DNA from: Flavobacteriales bacterium
GTDB lineage: Bacteria > Bacteroidota > Bacteroidia > Flavobacteriales_F > PHOS-HE28
Direction of reading: 5' to 3'
DNA: 64,000 bases
Assembly: GCA_016788205.1 (NCBI GenBank)
Contig: JAEUTA010000004.1
Coordinates: 1-64,000, forward strand
The notes under the pieces were generated by a model, which was not told the DNA's origin, searched no databases, and was given only the letters and a program-made list of their open reading frames with translations. How positions within the stretch are numbered: the stretch's first letter is position 1; the number at the start of each line of letters is the position of its first letter. Of the stretch, positions 31,819 through 40,011 are shown piece after piece. Both the position numbers and the translations under genes were made by a program.

Positions 31819-32106
31819 TCAGGGTCTTGGGATCAAACGTTCGATAGCTTCCAAATGGGTTCGAAAGGCTTTCGCGCCGGTAACGGAGGACTTGTAACTC
31901 GTATTGGGTCGCTTCCCAACGAATCGCTTTCGCACCTGCACGTACTTCAACTCTTCCAGAGCAGACAGATGGCTGGCAAGGTTGCCGTCCGTGACACCCA
32001 GCAGTTCTTTCAGTCGGGCATGGTCCACCCAGTCGTTCACCACGAGCACCGCCATGACACCCAGGCGCACACGGCTCTCGAAGGCTTTATTCAGCTGCTC
32101 GATCAT
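31819..32106 (-). CDS. Winged-helix transcriptional regulator
   Basis: A 95-residue one-domain regulator of the ArsR/MarR-like type (HTH_34 group). The helix-turn-helix is DHARLKELLGVTDGNLASHL followed by SALEELKYVQVRKRFVGKRP, at about residues 28-67, with the wing at KRFVGKRPNTSY. There are no cysteines for metal sensing. Its start overlaps the stop of the upstream membrane-protein gene (ATGA), so the two are translationally coupled, and a CAAAGT-type inverted repeat in front of the operon is a good candidate for its own binding site. It probably autoregulates the three-gene operon 32759-30247. Confidence 0.83.
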   Translation of the reverse strand: MIEQLNKAFESRVRLGVMAVLVVNDWVDHARLKELLGVTDGNLASHLSALEELKYVQVRKRFVGKRPNTSYKSSVTGAKAFRTHLEAIERLIPRP

Positions 32107-32759
32107 GCGTTCTGCTCTGTACCGCGTTCGTAGCGCAGGTACATCAAACCACCGTAGAAGATGTGGAGCACCCCGAAACCGATGGCCCAGAACAAGAGCC
32201 CGGCTTCCAACCAGAACATGGCCACGATACCCAGAGCGAGTTCGCTCATGCCCAGCCAGCGGATCTCATCCAGGGTATACTTGCTCGCATTGAAGAGTGC
32301 CAGGCCATAAAAGATGAGGGTGGCCGGAGCTACCAATCCTGGCAGACCATAATAGAACAAGGCCAGGCAGAATAGGCCGCCCACGCCCAATGGCACCAAC
32401 ATGTTCACGACCAGGCGTCGCGCGCTGGAATCCCACAGATGTTGACCCGTGCGACGGCTACGCCGCCAGGTGAACCAGAATGCCCCGAGCAGAGCCATGA
32501 AGAGAACCAACCCTGCGTCCATGATCAACGTGACACGCAGATCGTGCAACGGGGAGTAGCCACGCTCCAATCCATAGGTAAGGAAGTCCGCATCTGGGGT
32601 GAGCGCATCGTTGATATGGAACCTTGCGAGCGTTGCACCGAACAGCGCCACCACCCCTGCTACTACACCGCTGAGACCGCTCAAGCTGAGGAATCGGGTG
32701 CTGCGCTCCATCAGACCACGGATGTGGGCGAGTTCTTGGGAGGGGTCGTTGTGGGTCAT
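32103..32759 (-). CDS. Polytopic membrane protein paired with the regulator
   Basis: A 218-residue protein with about six hydrophobic helices (for example LSGLSGVVAGVVALFGATLA at about 27-46). The N-terminal cytoplasmic segment SQELAHIRGLMERSTRFLSL is the recognisable part: bacteroidal membrane proteins with this LAxIRxLMERSTRFLSLSGxSG pattern commonly precede a small winged-helix regulator. The function is unknown. First gene of an operon with the regulator and the DUF4173-like protein. The ATG at 32759 lies 3 bp from an operator-like repeat. An upstream TTG (32777) would place the operator inside the gene and is rejected. Confidence 0.7.
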   Translation of the reverse strand: MTHNDPSQELAHIRGLMERSTRFLSLSGLSGVVAGVVALFGATLARFHINDALTPDADFLTYGLERGYSPLHDLRVTLIMDAGLVLFMALLGAFWFTWRRSRRTGQHLWDSSARRLVVNMLVPLGVGGLFCLALFYYGLPGLVAPATLIFYGLALFNASKYTLDEIRWLGMSELALGIVAMFWLEAGLLFWAIGFGVLHIFYGGLMYLRYERGTEQNA

Positions 32760-32762
32760 TCT

Positions 32763-32785
32763 CAAAGTACTTTGCACTACAAAGT
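32763..32785. promoter_or_regulatory. Operator-like CAAAGT repeat array
   Basis: CAAAGTACTTTG (32763-32774) is a perfect 12-bp palindrome. After CACTA a third half-site CAAAGT follows (32780-32785), which also forms ACTTTG-N5-CAAAGT with the preceding half. It lies immediately before the start codon of the regulator operon, which suits autoregulation by the winged-helix protein. Confidence 0.6.
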
Positions 32786-32831
32786 AACGGGATCGAGATC
32801 GACCTATTGCATGGTCGTCGAAAAAGAATGC

Positions 32832-33530
32832 CTAGTGGACCGAAAGCGCGGCCAGTACGGCGCCCAAGAGTACAGCGACGAAGCGCGTGGCATTGAAGCG
32901 ATGGTCCGGGGCGCTCTCGAAGATGATGGTGGTGCTGATGTGCAGCAACATACCTATTGCCAGTCCCAGCATATCATGCAAGAAACCATGGCCCTCTTGC
33001 CCACCGATGAGCAACCCCGTACCGATACCCGATGGTGCGGCCAATGCGAACGTGACGAGCATGATCCAACTGGAAGCGCCACCCGTTCCGGAGCGCAGCA
33101 GTACTGTGGCCAAGGCTATGGCCATGGGCATCTTGTGCAGCAGAACGCCCAGAAGGAAAGGCAGATCGCCGGCCACCTCGGGATCCGCGAACGGGATGCC
33201 TTCGGCGAAGGAGTGCAGACAAAGACTGAGGAGCGTTACCACCGGAAGTGCCTTTCCACCATGGAAATGCATGTGCCCGTGTTCGATGCCATGACTGAAG
33301 AACTCCAGCACGACCTGCAACAGAAATCCACCGAGCACCCAGAATCCGATGTGACTGCCCTCCTCGGCATACAATTCCGGAAGCATGTGCAGGAATACCA
33401 CGCCAAGCAGGAATGCTCCGCTGAAAGAGAGCAACAGGCGCAACCACTTCGCTTCGGGACGCAGCACCTTCACCAAGGCACCGGCCAGCATGGGCAAGAG
33501 GAAGAAGGCAAGAACGGTGGTCAGTGTCAT
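32832..33530 (-). CDS. ZIP-family metal transporter
   Basis: A 232-residue ZIP permease with about eight transmembrane segments. The metal-transport helices carry SLCLHSFAEGIPF (about 101-113, His and Glu) and LLHKMPMAIALA (about 130-141). The histidine-rich stretch GIEHGHMHFHGGK in the preceding loop is typical of zinc or iron import by this family. It would move Zn2+ or related divalent ions into the cytoplasm. The start overlaps by 4 bp (ATGA) the stop of the upstream methyltransferase gene. The metal cannot be decided by eye. Confidence 0.87.
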   Translation of the reverse strand: MTLTTVLAFFLLPMLAGALVKVLRPEAKWLRLLLSFSGAFLLGVVFLHMLPELYAEEGSHIGFWVLGGFLLQVVLEFFSHGIEHGHMHFHGGKALPVVTLLSLCLHSFAEGIPFADPEVAGDLPFLLGVLLHKMPMAIALATVLLRSGTGGASSWIMLVTFALAAPSGIGTGLLIGGQEGHGFLHDMLGLAIGMLLHISTTIIFESAPDHRFNATRFVAVLLGAVLAALSVH

Positions 33531-34255
33531 CGGTCGGGTTTACGCATCCAGAGCACGAAACGCTGGGAGTTGATGGGGTCGAAAGGCGTCAATTCAGGTC
33601 CGTCGGTGCGATCCTCCACTTCGAATCCTGCCTCTCGGGCCATGGTCTCCAACTGATCCGGCCCAAGAGCCTGTACACGCTCCTCGAAGTGATGCACCTC
33701 ATCGCCATCCTTCACCGTGATGCACTTGACCAGCACGCCATGCTCACAGGAACGGCGCAACTTGAAATCGACGCCCTCCTTCGAAACACGTTCCTCCGTC
33801 ACCAGATCGCGGAGCACCGGACCGGTATTCATGAAATCGAGCACGAAGCGTCCTCCAGGCTTCAACGCCGTCCATACAGCGCGAAAAACGGCGTGATCAT
33901 CCTCCAAGTCGTCGAAGTACCCGAGGCTCGTGAACAGACAGCAGACAGCGTCGAACGTCCCAGGTCTGAAAGCCTGGCGCATGTCATGCACAGCGAACTC
34001 CGCATGAGGCACGAGCTCTTTCGCCTCGGTGATACTGGCCTCGGAGATGTCCACACCAGTGACCTGAAGCCCGGCCTCGGCGAAGAAATACGCATGCCTG
34101 CCTCGGCCGCAGGCCAGGTCAAGGATCCGCGCACCACCAGGCAACTGCCAGTGCTCCAGGATAGCCTTCACCCACTGGCGCGCATCCTCCACATCGCGGT
34201 GCCCATAGAGCAGCGAGTAGTAGCGAGTGCCGAACCAATGTTTGAACCAGCCCAT
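33527..34255 (-). CDS. Class I SAM-dependent methyltransferase
   Basis: A 242-residue methyltransferase. Motif I is ARILDLACGRGRHAYFFAEAG in two parts (about 41-61), followed by VTGVDIS. CCLFTSLGYFDDLEDD and LKPGGRFVLDFMN follow in the usual order. The N-terminal WFGTRYYSLLYGHRDVEDA block is characteristic of a Bacteroidota methyltransferase group of unknown substrate. The ATG at 34255 (MGWFKHWFGT) is clear; the open frame extends upstream into the divergent promoter region. Coupled to the ZIP transporter gene through an ATGA overlap. Confidence 0.85.
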   Translation of the reverse strand: MGWFKHWFGTRYYSLLYGHRDVEDARQWVKAILEHWQLPGGARILDLACGRGRHAYFFAEAGLQVTGVDISEASITEAKELVPHAEFAVHDMRQAFRPGTFDAVCCLFTSLGYFDDLEDDHAVFRAVWTALKPGGRFVLDFMNTGPVLRDLVTEERVSKEGVDFKLRRSCEHGVLVKCITVKDGDEVHHFEERVQALGPDQLETMAREAGFEVEDRTDGPELTPFDPINSQRFVLWMRKPDR

Positions 34256-34382
34256 GGGCGAAAAGGACCGCGAAAGTACCCGCCCGGCCCCGGGTTGACA
34301 ATTCCGTGGAAAACTCCTTCCTCGCCGGTCCGTCCTGGCCGTGCGTGGGCGTGTTCTTTGTAGGGCTGGCCACCCATACAAG
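34256..34382. promoter_or_regulatory. Divergent promoter region
   Basis: 127 bp between the divergent methyltransferase and SiaB-like genes. It holds a GC-rich palindrome-like CCCGGCCCCGGG and a TTGACA sequence at about 34295, but no convincing -7 box. I see no gene. Confidence 0.3.
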
Positions 34383-34940
34383 ATGCTTCAACGGATCCAC
34401 GACCTCTACGACGAATTGGAGCGGCAACGTGTCATGCTCTCTTTCAAAGGAGCCTTGTCCCCTGAACTGGTCACCGCCCTACTGGGTATCGTAGAGCGCA
34501 AGATGGAAGGGATCGAACCCGACGCACGCACGCGGAAGCGCGTTTTCAATGTGGTGATGGAGTGTCTCCAGAACCTCTACCACCACAATTCCAATCTGCG
34601 TTTGAAGGATGGCAAAGCCGAATCCACGACCGACCCACATGGGGTGGTCATGATCGCGCATCTGGACCAAGGCTACCAGGTGCTCACTGGCAACTTCATG
34701 GCAGGGTCCGAGGTGGAGACCCTGAAAGGACATTTGGACCGTATCAACGCCTTGCCACCCGATCAATTGCGCGAATTCTACCGCGAGACCCTCGCCGATG
34801 GCACTTACACCAAGAACGGTGGTGGTGGCCTCGGCATGATCGATATCGCCCGCAAGAGTGGCGGTAAACTGGAGTACGGCTTCGTTCCTTACGACAAGGA
34901 CAACGCCTTCTTCAGCCTTAATGTGAACGTGACCACCTAG
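34383..34940 (+). CDS. siaB: SiaB-family protein kinase
   Basis: A 185-residue protein of the SiaB/DUF6272 family, GHKL-type kinases related to anti-sigma-factor kinases. The opening LYDELERQRVMLSFKGALSP and the N-box-like VFNVVMECLQNLYHHNSN (about 58-75) are present, with the glycine loop NGGGGLGMIDIARKSG (about 145-160) for ATP. In Pseudomonas, SiaB phosphorylates SiaC and so tunes a diguanylate cyclase. The putative SiaC partner starts 11 bp downstream. SiaA (phosphatase) and SiaD (cyclase) genes are not seen nearby. The ATG at 34383 removes an unlikely N-terminal extension. Confidence 0.82.
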   Translation: MLQRIHDLYDELERQRVMLSFKGALSPELVTALLGIVERKMEGIEPDARTRKRVFNVVMECLQNLYHHNSNLRLKDGKAESTTDPHGVVMIAHLDQGYQVLTGNFMAGSEVETLKGHLDRINALPPDQLREFYRETLADGTYTKNGGGGLGMIDIARKSGGKLEYGFVPYDKDNAFFSLNVNVTT

Positions 34941-34951
34941 ACCGAACGACC

Positions 34952-35350
34952 ATGTCAGCGCTATTCCTGGAAGGATCTCCCAAAACCCCACACGTCAACT
35001 TCGATCCGGAGACGGGCATGTTGGAACTGAAAGGCCGTTCCATCCCCGAGAACTCCATCGATTTCTATAAGCCCCTGATCGACTGGCTCGACAAGTACGG
35101 GCGTTCACCCAAGTCGAAGACCGCACTGCACGTGCAGTTGGAGTATTTCAACACGAGCTCCTCCAAGTGCATCTTGGATCTTTTCAAGAAGCTCGAAGGT
35201 GTGCGCGCCACAGGAAACGAGGTCACGGTGCTCTGGCACTATGAAGCCGATGATGAAGACATGTTGGAAGCCGGTGAGGACTATGCTGGCATCATCAACA
35301 TCCCCTTCAAGATGATCCAGATCGAAGAAGTGGACGGTAAGAAGCAGTAG
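34952..35350 (+). CDS. siaC: SiaC-family regulatory phosphoprotein (DUF1987)
   Basis: A 132-residue protein matching SiaC/DUF1987: TPHVNFDPETGMLELKGRSI and PENSIDFYKPLIDWLDKY, then VQLEYFNTSSSKCILDLF. The threonine in NTSSSK is residue 68, the same position and setting as the threonine phosphorylated in Pseudomonas SiaC. The unphosphorylated form would bind and activate its partner output protein. It follows the SiaB-like kinase gene by 11 bp, clearly one operon. The output partner is not encoded within this window. Confidence 0.87.
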   Translation: MSALFLEGSPKTPHVNFDPETGMLELKGRSIPENSIDFYKPLIDWLDKYGRSPKSKTALHVQLEYFNTSSSKCILDLFKKLEGVRATGNEVTVLWHYEADDEDMLEAGEDYAGIINIPFKMIQIEEVDGKKQ

Positions 35351-35367
35351 TCGACCGAACCTTCCGT

Positions 35368-35396
35368 AGCCCTTCCGCCCAACGGTGGAGGGGCTT
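35368..35396. terminator. Bidirectional terminator
   Basis: The stem AGCCCTTCCGCC / GGTGGAGGGGCT with a 4-nt loop and two wobble pairs, followed by TCTTCATT on the plus strand. It lies between the convergent SiaC-like gene and the ABC transporter gene. Confidence 0.6.
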
Positions 35397-35402
35397 CTTC
35401 AT

Positions 35403-38400
35403 TCAATGGCTTCCCTTCGAAGGGATCAGCTTCATCAGCCTCGGGAACACCTCGTAGTAGAGTGTGAGGGCCAGCGCCAGGCACATGCCCCACAAGACGA
35501 GCACGTTCGCCCAGAGCGTGGGGAAACGAACACCTGAGAACCACTTGGCCGGTGCGTAGAAATGGGCACCGAAGAATCCGCTGCGAACGGGCTCCAAGTA
35601 GATCGGATCGCTCTTCTGCACCAGTTCACCTCGATCGGCCACGATCACGTTCACATCGTTCTTGTTCGTCACCACATCGGCCAGGCTTTCGTTGCGGAAA
35701 TCATCCAGCAGATGGAAATACGCGAGGCGCAGCTCCGGCGTGGCCGTCATCTCAGCGATGCGGGCCTCCTTCTCGGCCTCGGATGCTTTATACACGTTGC
35801 GATAGTGCTGGGTGAGAACTCCCAGACTGGCCTCCAACTCATCCAACACGACCTCGTTCACACGACCGCGTTCCAGATCGTCGATGCGCGCGAAGGCATA
35901 GCCCTTCACCTGGATGGACTCCTTGCGCAGTTCTGTGCGAAGCAGGTTCAATTCATAGTCCAGATCCACACCTTCCGTGTAGCCTTGTACGGCACGGCGC
36001 ACGTTGCCCACGCTGTTCTCCAGTTCGCGCACCCACAGGTCCTTCTTCCAGTTCGCCGTCTTCATCCGCTGATCAAGCGCATAGAACTCGCGCTCGTAGC
36101 GGTTGTCCATGAACTGGGTCACGGCCATACCTTCATAGGCCCAGCGCGAGGCCATGATGTTACCAAGCACCGGCACGCTGCGCTCCGAGGCGAACCACGG
36201 ATGCAGCTTGTCAAACTTCACGATGATGCCGCTGAAGAGCAGCTGCGGAATGATCAGCACCGGGATCATGATGTAGATCACCTTGGCGCTGTTGAAGCTC
36301 GCGCTGACGTTCAAGCCCAGCACGTTCGCGAAACACGAGGTGCTGAAAAGCAATAGCCAGTGCTGCAGGTGTTGCCCCTGGATGTCGAGCACCGCGTGAC
36401 CGATCATCACGAAGAGGGCGGTCTGGATCGCTGAGATCAGGAAGAGGATGCCCACCTTGCTCATCAGGTAGCTCATCCAACTGAGATCAAGGAATTTCTC
36501 GCGCGCCAGGATCTTCCGGTCGCGGATGATCTCCTCGGCGCTCACCGTGAGACCGAGGAACAGCGCCACGATCACCGAGATGAAGAGGTACTGCGGGATG
36601 TTGTCGTTCTGGCGGAAGATATACTCCCCTGCCGTGCCATGTCCCGTGCGGTAGAACTTCAGGAAGAAAGCCATGAGGAAGGCCAAAGCCGGCGCCTCCA
36701 GAACGTTGATGAGCACATACTGACGGTTGGCCAGTTTGCTCAACAGATCGCGTTTGAAATAGACCTTCAACTGGCGGATCTTGTCCGGTACGGCGAAGGT
36801 GCTCTTGGGCACAGTACGCTCCTCTGCGACCTGGGCGACACGTCCATCCATCTGCGCACGGAACACCTCGTTCCACGCTTCCGGACTGATGCGTCGCTGA
36901 TCCGTCTCGTTCCCGTATTCGTCAACGAGCTTCGCTTCAAGGATGTTGAAGATCTGCTCGGGGTTCACATTGCCGCATGCACTGCATTGGCCCACCTCGC
37001 TGTTCACCTGACCGGTGACACGCTTGAAGTAGACCACTGCGTCAACAGGATCGCCGTAGTAGACCGGATGACCCTCCTGATCCATCAGCAACAGCCGATC
37101 GAACAACTTGAAGATGTCCGATGACGGCTGGTGGATCACCACGAAGACGAGCCTGCCTTTGAGCGCGAGCTCCTTCAGCAGGTCCATGATGTTCTCGGAA
37201 TCGCGCGAGCTAAGGCCGCTGGTAGGTTCATCCACGAAGAGCACGCTCGGCTCGCGGATCAGCTCCAAGGCGATATTGAGTCGTTTGCGCTGGCCACCAC
37301 TGATGGTCTTCTCCAGCGGGCTGCCCACCTTCAGATCCTTCGTCTCGTACAGGCCGAGTGTCTGCAACATGCGTAGCACGCGCTCGCTCACCTGCTGATC
37401 GTTCTGGTCGCCGAAGCAGAGCTTGGCGTTGTAGAAGAGGTTCTGATACACCGAGAGCTCTTCGATCAGCAGATCGTCCTGGCTCACATGTCCGATCACG
37501 CCACGGATACGGTCGCGTTCCGTATGCACGTCAACACCGTTGATCGTGACGTGACCACGACTGGGCTTCAAATTCCCGTTCAGGATGTTCAGCAGCGTGC
37601 TCTTGCCACTACCGCTGCCACCCATGATGCCGATGAGTTTGCCACCGGTCTCGGCGAGTTTCAATTCGTGCAGACCGAGCCTTCCGTTCGGGAAAGCATA
37701 TTCGATCGCGTCCGCCTTGAAAACGATGCGCGAACGACTGCCCTTCTGCATGAACGCAGAGAGGATATCACTGTAGTAGATGGGCGCACCGTGTGGCGGA
37801 CGCACGCTCGTGCCATTGCTCAGCACGTAGTGACTGTCGTTACCCATACGCTGGCCGTTCAGGAGAACGTCATCGTCACCTGTATAGCGCATCACGTACA
37901 GGTTCACGCTCGGCACGTGAAGCACCCGTATCTCGCCTTTCAATCCATGGGCATGGATGTGGCGCGCGTTCTGCATGCCATTGCTCATGGCTGCATCGAT
38001 GTAGAGCAAGTGATTGGCATCCTCACGCTGCGCGCGCTGCCCATCCACGAAGATCCGGCACTTGGCGAAGTCCTCCTGACCGATGTTGAACGTCTCCGCC
38101 ACCGTGGAAACGAATTCCGCTTCCTGTTCGCTCACCTCCTCGTTGCTGCGAATGAACTCCAGCAAATGCACCAGCACGACGAACTTCTGGCGTTGGTTCA
38201 GTTCCTCGTTCACCTGGGTGCAGATCTTGAGCACCTTCACCGAGTTGAGGGACGTGCGTTTACGGCCGGTGCGGCTCTGGCCACCACTGGCATGGAAGGC
38301 TTGTACGAAAGCCTGGTAGCGCGCCATGTGCGCCGCCGCCACTTCCGGACTGAACTGTTTGCGTAGGAAACGCTCCAGGATGGCAGCATTGTCCGGACGC

Positions 38401-38477
38401 GCGCCTTCGCCCACAGCATCGCCCTTGGCGATGATGGCGAACAGCTGCAATAAGGCCTTGAGTATCTTCTCGCTCAT
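35403..38477 (-). CDS. Large ABCG-type transporter with N-terminal regulatory domains
   Basis: A 1024-residue fused ABC protein. The first ~140 residues are helical and TerB-like (QKFVVLVHLLEFIRSNEEVS). Residues about 155-260 look FHA-like (DDDVLLNGQRMGNDSHYVLS). The ATPase shows GGSGSGKST (about 289), ISGGQRKRLNIAL (about 392) and VLFVDEPTSGLSS (about 413). ABC2-type helices run from about 590 to 770, then a long extracytoplasmic coiled segment, and a last helix near 1000. Order ATPase-then-membrane domain is that of ABCG proteins. Substrate unknown. It converges with siaBC and may be regulated through its N-terminal domains; this is inference. Confidence 0.85.
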   Translation of the reverse strand: MSEKILKALLQLFAIIAKGDAVGEGARPDNAAILERFLRKQFSPEVAAAHMARYQAFVQAFHASGGQSRTGRKRTSLNSVKVLKICTQVNEELNQRQKFVVLVHLLEFIRSNEEVSEQEAEFVSTVAETFNIGQEDFAKCRIFVDGQRAQREDANHLLYIDAAMSNGMQNARHIHAHGLKGEIRVLHVPSVNLYVMRYTGDDDVLLNGQRMGNDSHYVLSNGTSVRPPHGAPIYYSDILSAFMQKGSRSRIVFKADAIEYAFPNGRLGLHELKLAETGGKLIGIMGGSGSGKSTLLNILNGNLKPSRGHVTINGVDVHTERDRIRGVIGHVSQDDLLIEELSVYQNLFYNAKLCFGDQNDQQVSERVLRMLQTLGLYETKDLKVGSPLEKTISGGQRKRLNIALELIREPSVLFVDEPTSGLSSRDSENIMDLLKELALKGRLVFVVIHQPSSDIFKLFDRLLLMDQEGHPVYYGDPVDAVVYFKRVTGQVNSEVGQCSACGNVNPEQIFNILEAKLVDEYGNETDQRRISPEAWNEVFRAQMDGRVAQVAEERTVPKSTFAVPDKIRQLKVYFKRDLLSKLANRQYVLINVLEAPALAFLMAFFLKFYRTGHGTAGEYIFRQNDNIPQYLFISVIVALFLGLTVSAEEIIRDRKILAREKFLDLSWMSYLMSKVGILFLISAIQTALFVMIGHAVLDIQGQHLQHWLLLFSTSCFANVLGLNVSASFNSAKVIYIMIPVLIIPQLLFSGIIVKFDKLHPWFASERSVPVLGNIMASRWAYEGMAVTQFMDNRYEREFYALDQRMKTANWKKDLWVRELENSVGNVRRAVQGYTEGVDLDYELNLLRTELRKESIQVKGYAFARIDDLERGRVNEVVLDELEASLGVLTQHYRNVYKASEAEKEARIAEMTATPELRLAYFHLLDDFRNESLADVVTNKNDVNVIVADRGELVQKSDPIYLEPVRSGFFGAHFYAPAKWFSGVRFPTLWANVLVLWGMCLALALTLYYEVFPRLMKLIPSKGSH

Positions 38478-38510
38478 GCGTCCAGCACTGCTCTTCGCTG
38501 GCTTCCGGCC

Positions 38511-38544
38511 AAAAAAGAGCGCCCCTCTTTACGGGAGGAGCGCT
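38511..38544 (-). terminator. Terminator with T-run
   Basis: On the minus strand AGCGCTCCTCCC / GAGGGGCGCT forms a stem followed by CTTTTTT. It ends the transcript of the small secreted-protein gene (38989-38576) before the ABC transporter gene. Confidence 0.75.
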
Positions 38545-38575
38545 GAAAAGTTCCGCGAGAAGGAGAAGTACTTCC

Positions 38576-38989
38576 CTACTTCTTGAAACCGATGAGCATA
38601 ACGGCACAGCCACTACCAGCTTTGGTAGGATCCAGACCAGCTTCGATGCGCACGTCGATGGTGTTGGTCACTGACAGGTCCCAGTAAGGCGCATTACCCT
38701 GGTCCTTGTTACTGAAGAGCACGTTGTTATCCTTATCCACCACATTGAATACGAGGATACCATCGCTCTCGCCGCTGCATGCTGCAACACGGTAGGTAGT
38801 CCCACCGAACAATGTCATGTTGAACTCGGCTTGTTCGTCGCCTTGTAGCAACGCACGATAGAACTGGCCATCAGGGATGTATTGGGCGGTGATATGCTTT
38901 TCGCAACGGTCCGCGATAGTGCCGCAAAGCTCCTGGGCCTGGGTGGCGATGGAGGCGGAAAGGCTGAGGAGAAGGAGTGTCCTACGCAT
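38576..38989 (-). CDS. Small secreted protein, unknown
   Basis: A 137-residue protein with signal peptide MRRTLLLLSLSASIATQAQ. The mature part is a predicted beta-rich domain (EFNMTLFGGTTYRVAACSGE, VDKDNNVLFSNKDQGN) with four cysteines that may pair. It resembles a jelly-roll or C-terminal-like surface domain without known activity. It begins 3 bp after the lipoprotein gene upstream, so both are one operon, and a strong terminator follows. Confidence 0.7.
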   Translation of the reverse strand: MRRTLLLLSLSASIATQAQELCGTIADRCEKHITAQYIPDGQFYRALLQGDEQAEFNMTLFGGTTYRVAACSGESDGILVFNVVDKDNNVLFSNKDQGNAPYWDLSVTNTIDVRIEAGLDPTKAGSGCAVMLIGFKK

Positions 38990-38992
38990 GGG

Positions 38993-39895
38993 TCAGGCGA
39001 GCATCATGTTGCGGATGGCCGTCACCTTGGCCACGATGGCCGTAAGCTGGTCCGCGGGGATGGTGACAGTGCTGGTGCTATTGATGAATGTGGTCTTCTT
39101 CGCCGCGTCGGTGACGGGCTCTTGGAAGGTGTAGGTGGAGTTCACACCGGAGAACAGTTTCTGCAACTCCTTCATCGATGTGACAAGTGCCGTAGCGGCT
39201 TTCTCCTTGTCGCTGGCTTCGAGCAGTTCCACCAAGGCGTTCAGCGAGGTCTTCTGTTCGCCGATGCGGTTCACCAAGGCTTGATCCTTCGCGGCAGCGG
39301 GATCGGAAACGGTGAGGTATAGGGATTCGATCCAGCCACCGGCCAGAACGAGGGCGCTCACATCATCGCGCTGGTTGTCCTTCAGGTATTGATCCGCAGC
39401 GCGGAAAGCCACCCCACTGAACTGAAGAAGGCTGTCCTCACTACCCAGATTCGATTTGAAACGATCGAGCAGGGCTTTGTCGAAGGAATTGGTCAATTCG
39501 AGCTTGCCTCCGAGTTTTTCGATGGCTTGCATGGTCGCCATCGCCCGCTGGCCGTCCTTATGAACGGTCACATAGGCCATATCAGCACCATAGATACCAA
39601 GGAGGGCGCTTTGGGCCACTTTCCCCACGGTCGCATCACCCTTTTCCAAGGGAGCGGTCATGTCCTTCTGGTATTTCAGTCCCGCCTTACGGATGGCCAG
39701 TGCGGTCTGCACGGGCGAGGGGATACTGAAGAGTTTGCCACCCACGTTGAGCACTTCGGTCTCTTTCGGGGTAGTGTCCACGGCCAGCGTATCGGCTGCG
39801 TTATCTGTTGAGGAATTGCCGGAGCCCCCGCAGGAGGCCATGAGCAGGCCCGAGCCAAGGGCCAAGGCGAAAGCTGAAGAGGGTTTCACGCGCAT
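38993..39895 (-). CDS. Putative lipoprotein, unknown
   Basis: A 300-residue lipoprotein. The signal peptide ends in the lipobox LLMASC, followed by GGSGNSSTDNAADT, a linker typical of surface-directed Bacteroidota lipoproteins. The rest is alanine/leucine-rich and mostly helical (LAIRKAGLKYQKDMTAPLEK, VGKVAQSALLGIYGADMAYV). No domain was recognised by name. The ATG at 39895 (MRVKPSSAFALALG) is chosen; an upstream extension overlaps the intergenic region. It pairs with the small secreted protein downstream. Confidence 0.74.
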   Translation of the reverse strand: MRVKPSSAFALALGSGLLMASCGGSGNSSTDNAADTLAVDTTPKETEVLNVGGKLFSIPSPVQTALAIRKAGLKYQKDMTAPLEKGDATVGKVAQSALLGIYGADMAYVTVHKDGQRAMATMQAIEKLGGKLELTNSFDKALLDRFKSNLGSEDSLLQFSGVAFRAADQYLKDNQRDDVSALVLAGGWIESLYLTVSDPAAAKDQALVNRIGEQKTSLNALVELLEASDKEKAATALVTSMKELQKLFSGVNSTYTFQEPVTDAAKKTTFINSTSTVTIPADQLTAIVAKVTAIRNMMLA

Positions 39896-40011
39896 GGATG
39901 CTGCGGATGTGTTCGTTATCCGGGTGTCGAAGGTAGGCGCCGGTGCAGGGCTGGTTCCCAGCGCCTTCGGGCAGTTTTCAACACTTCTACGGTAGAGCCG
40001 GACAGGGGTTC

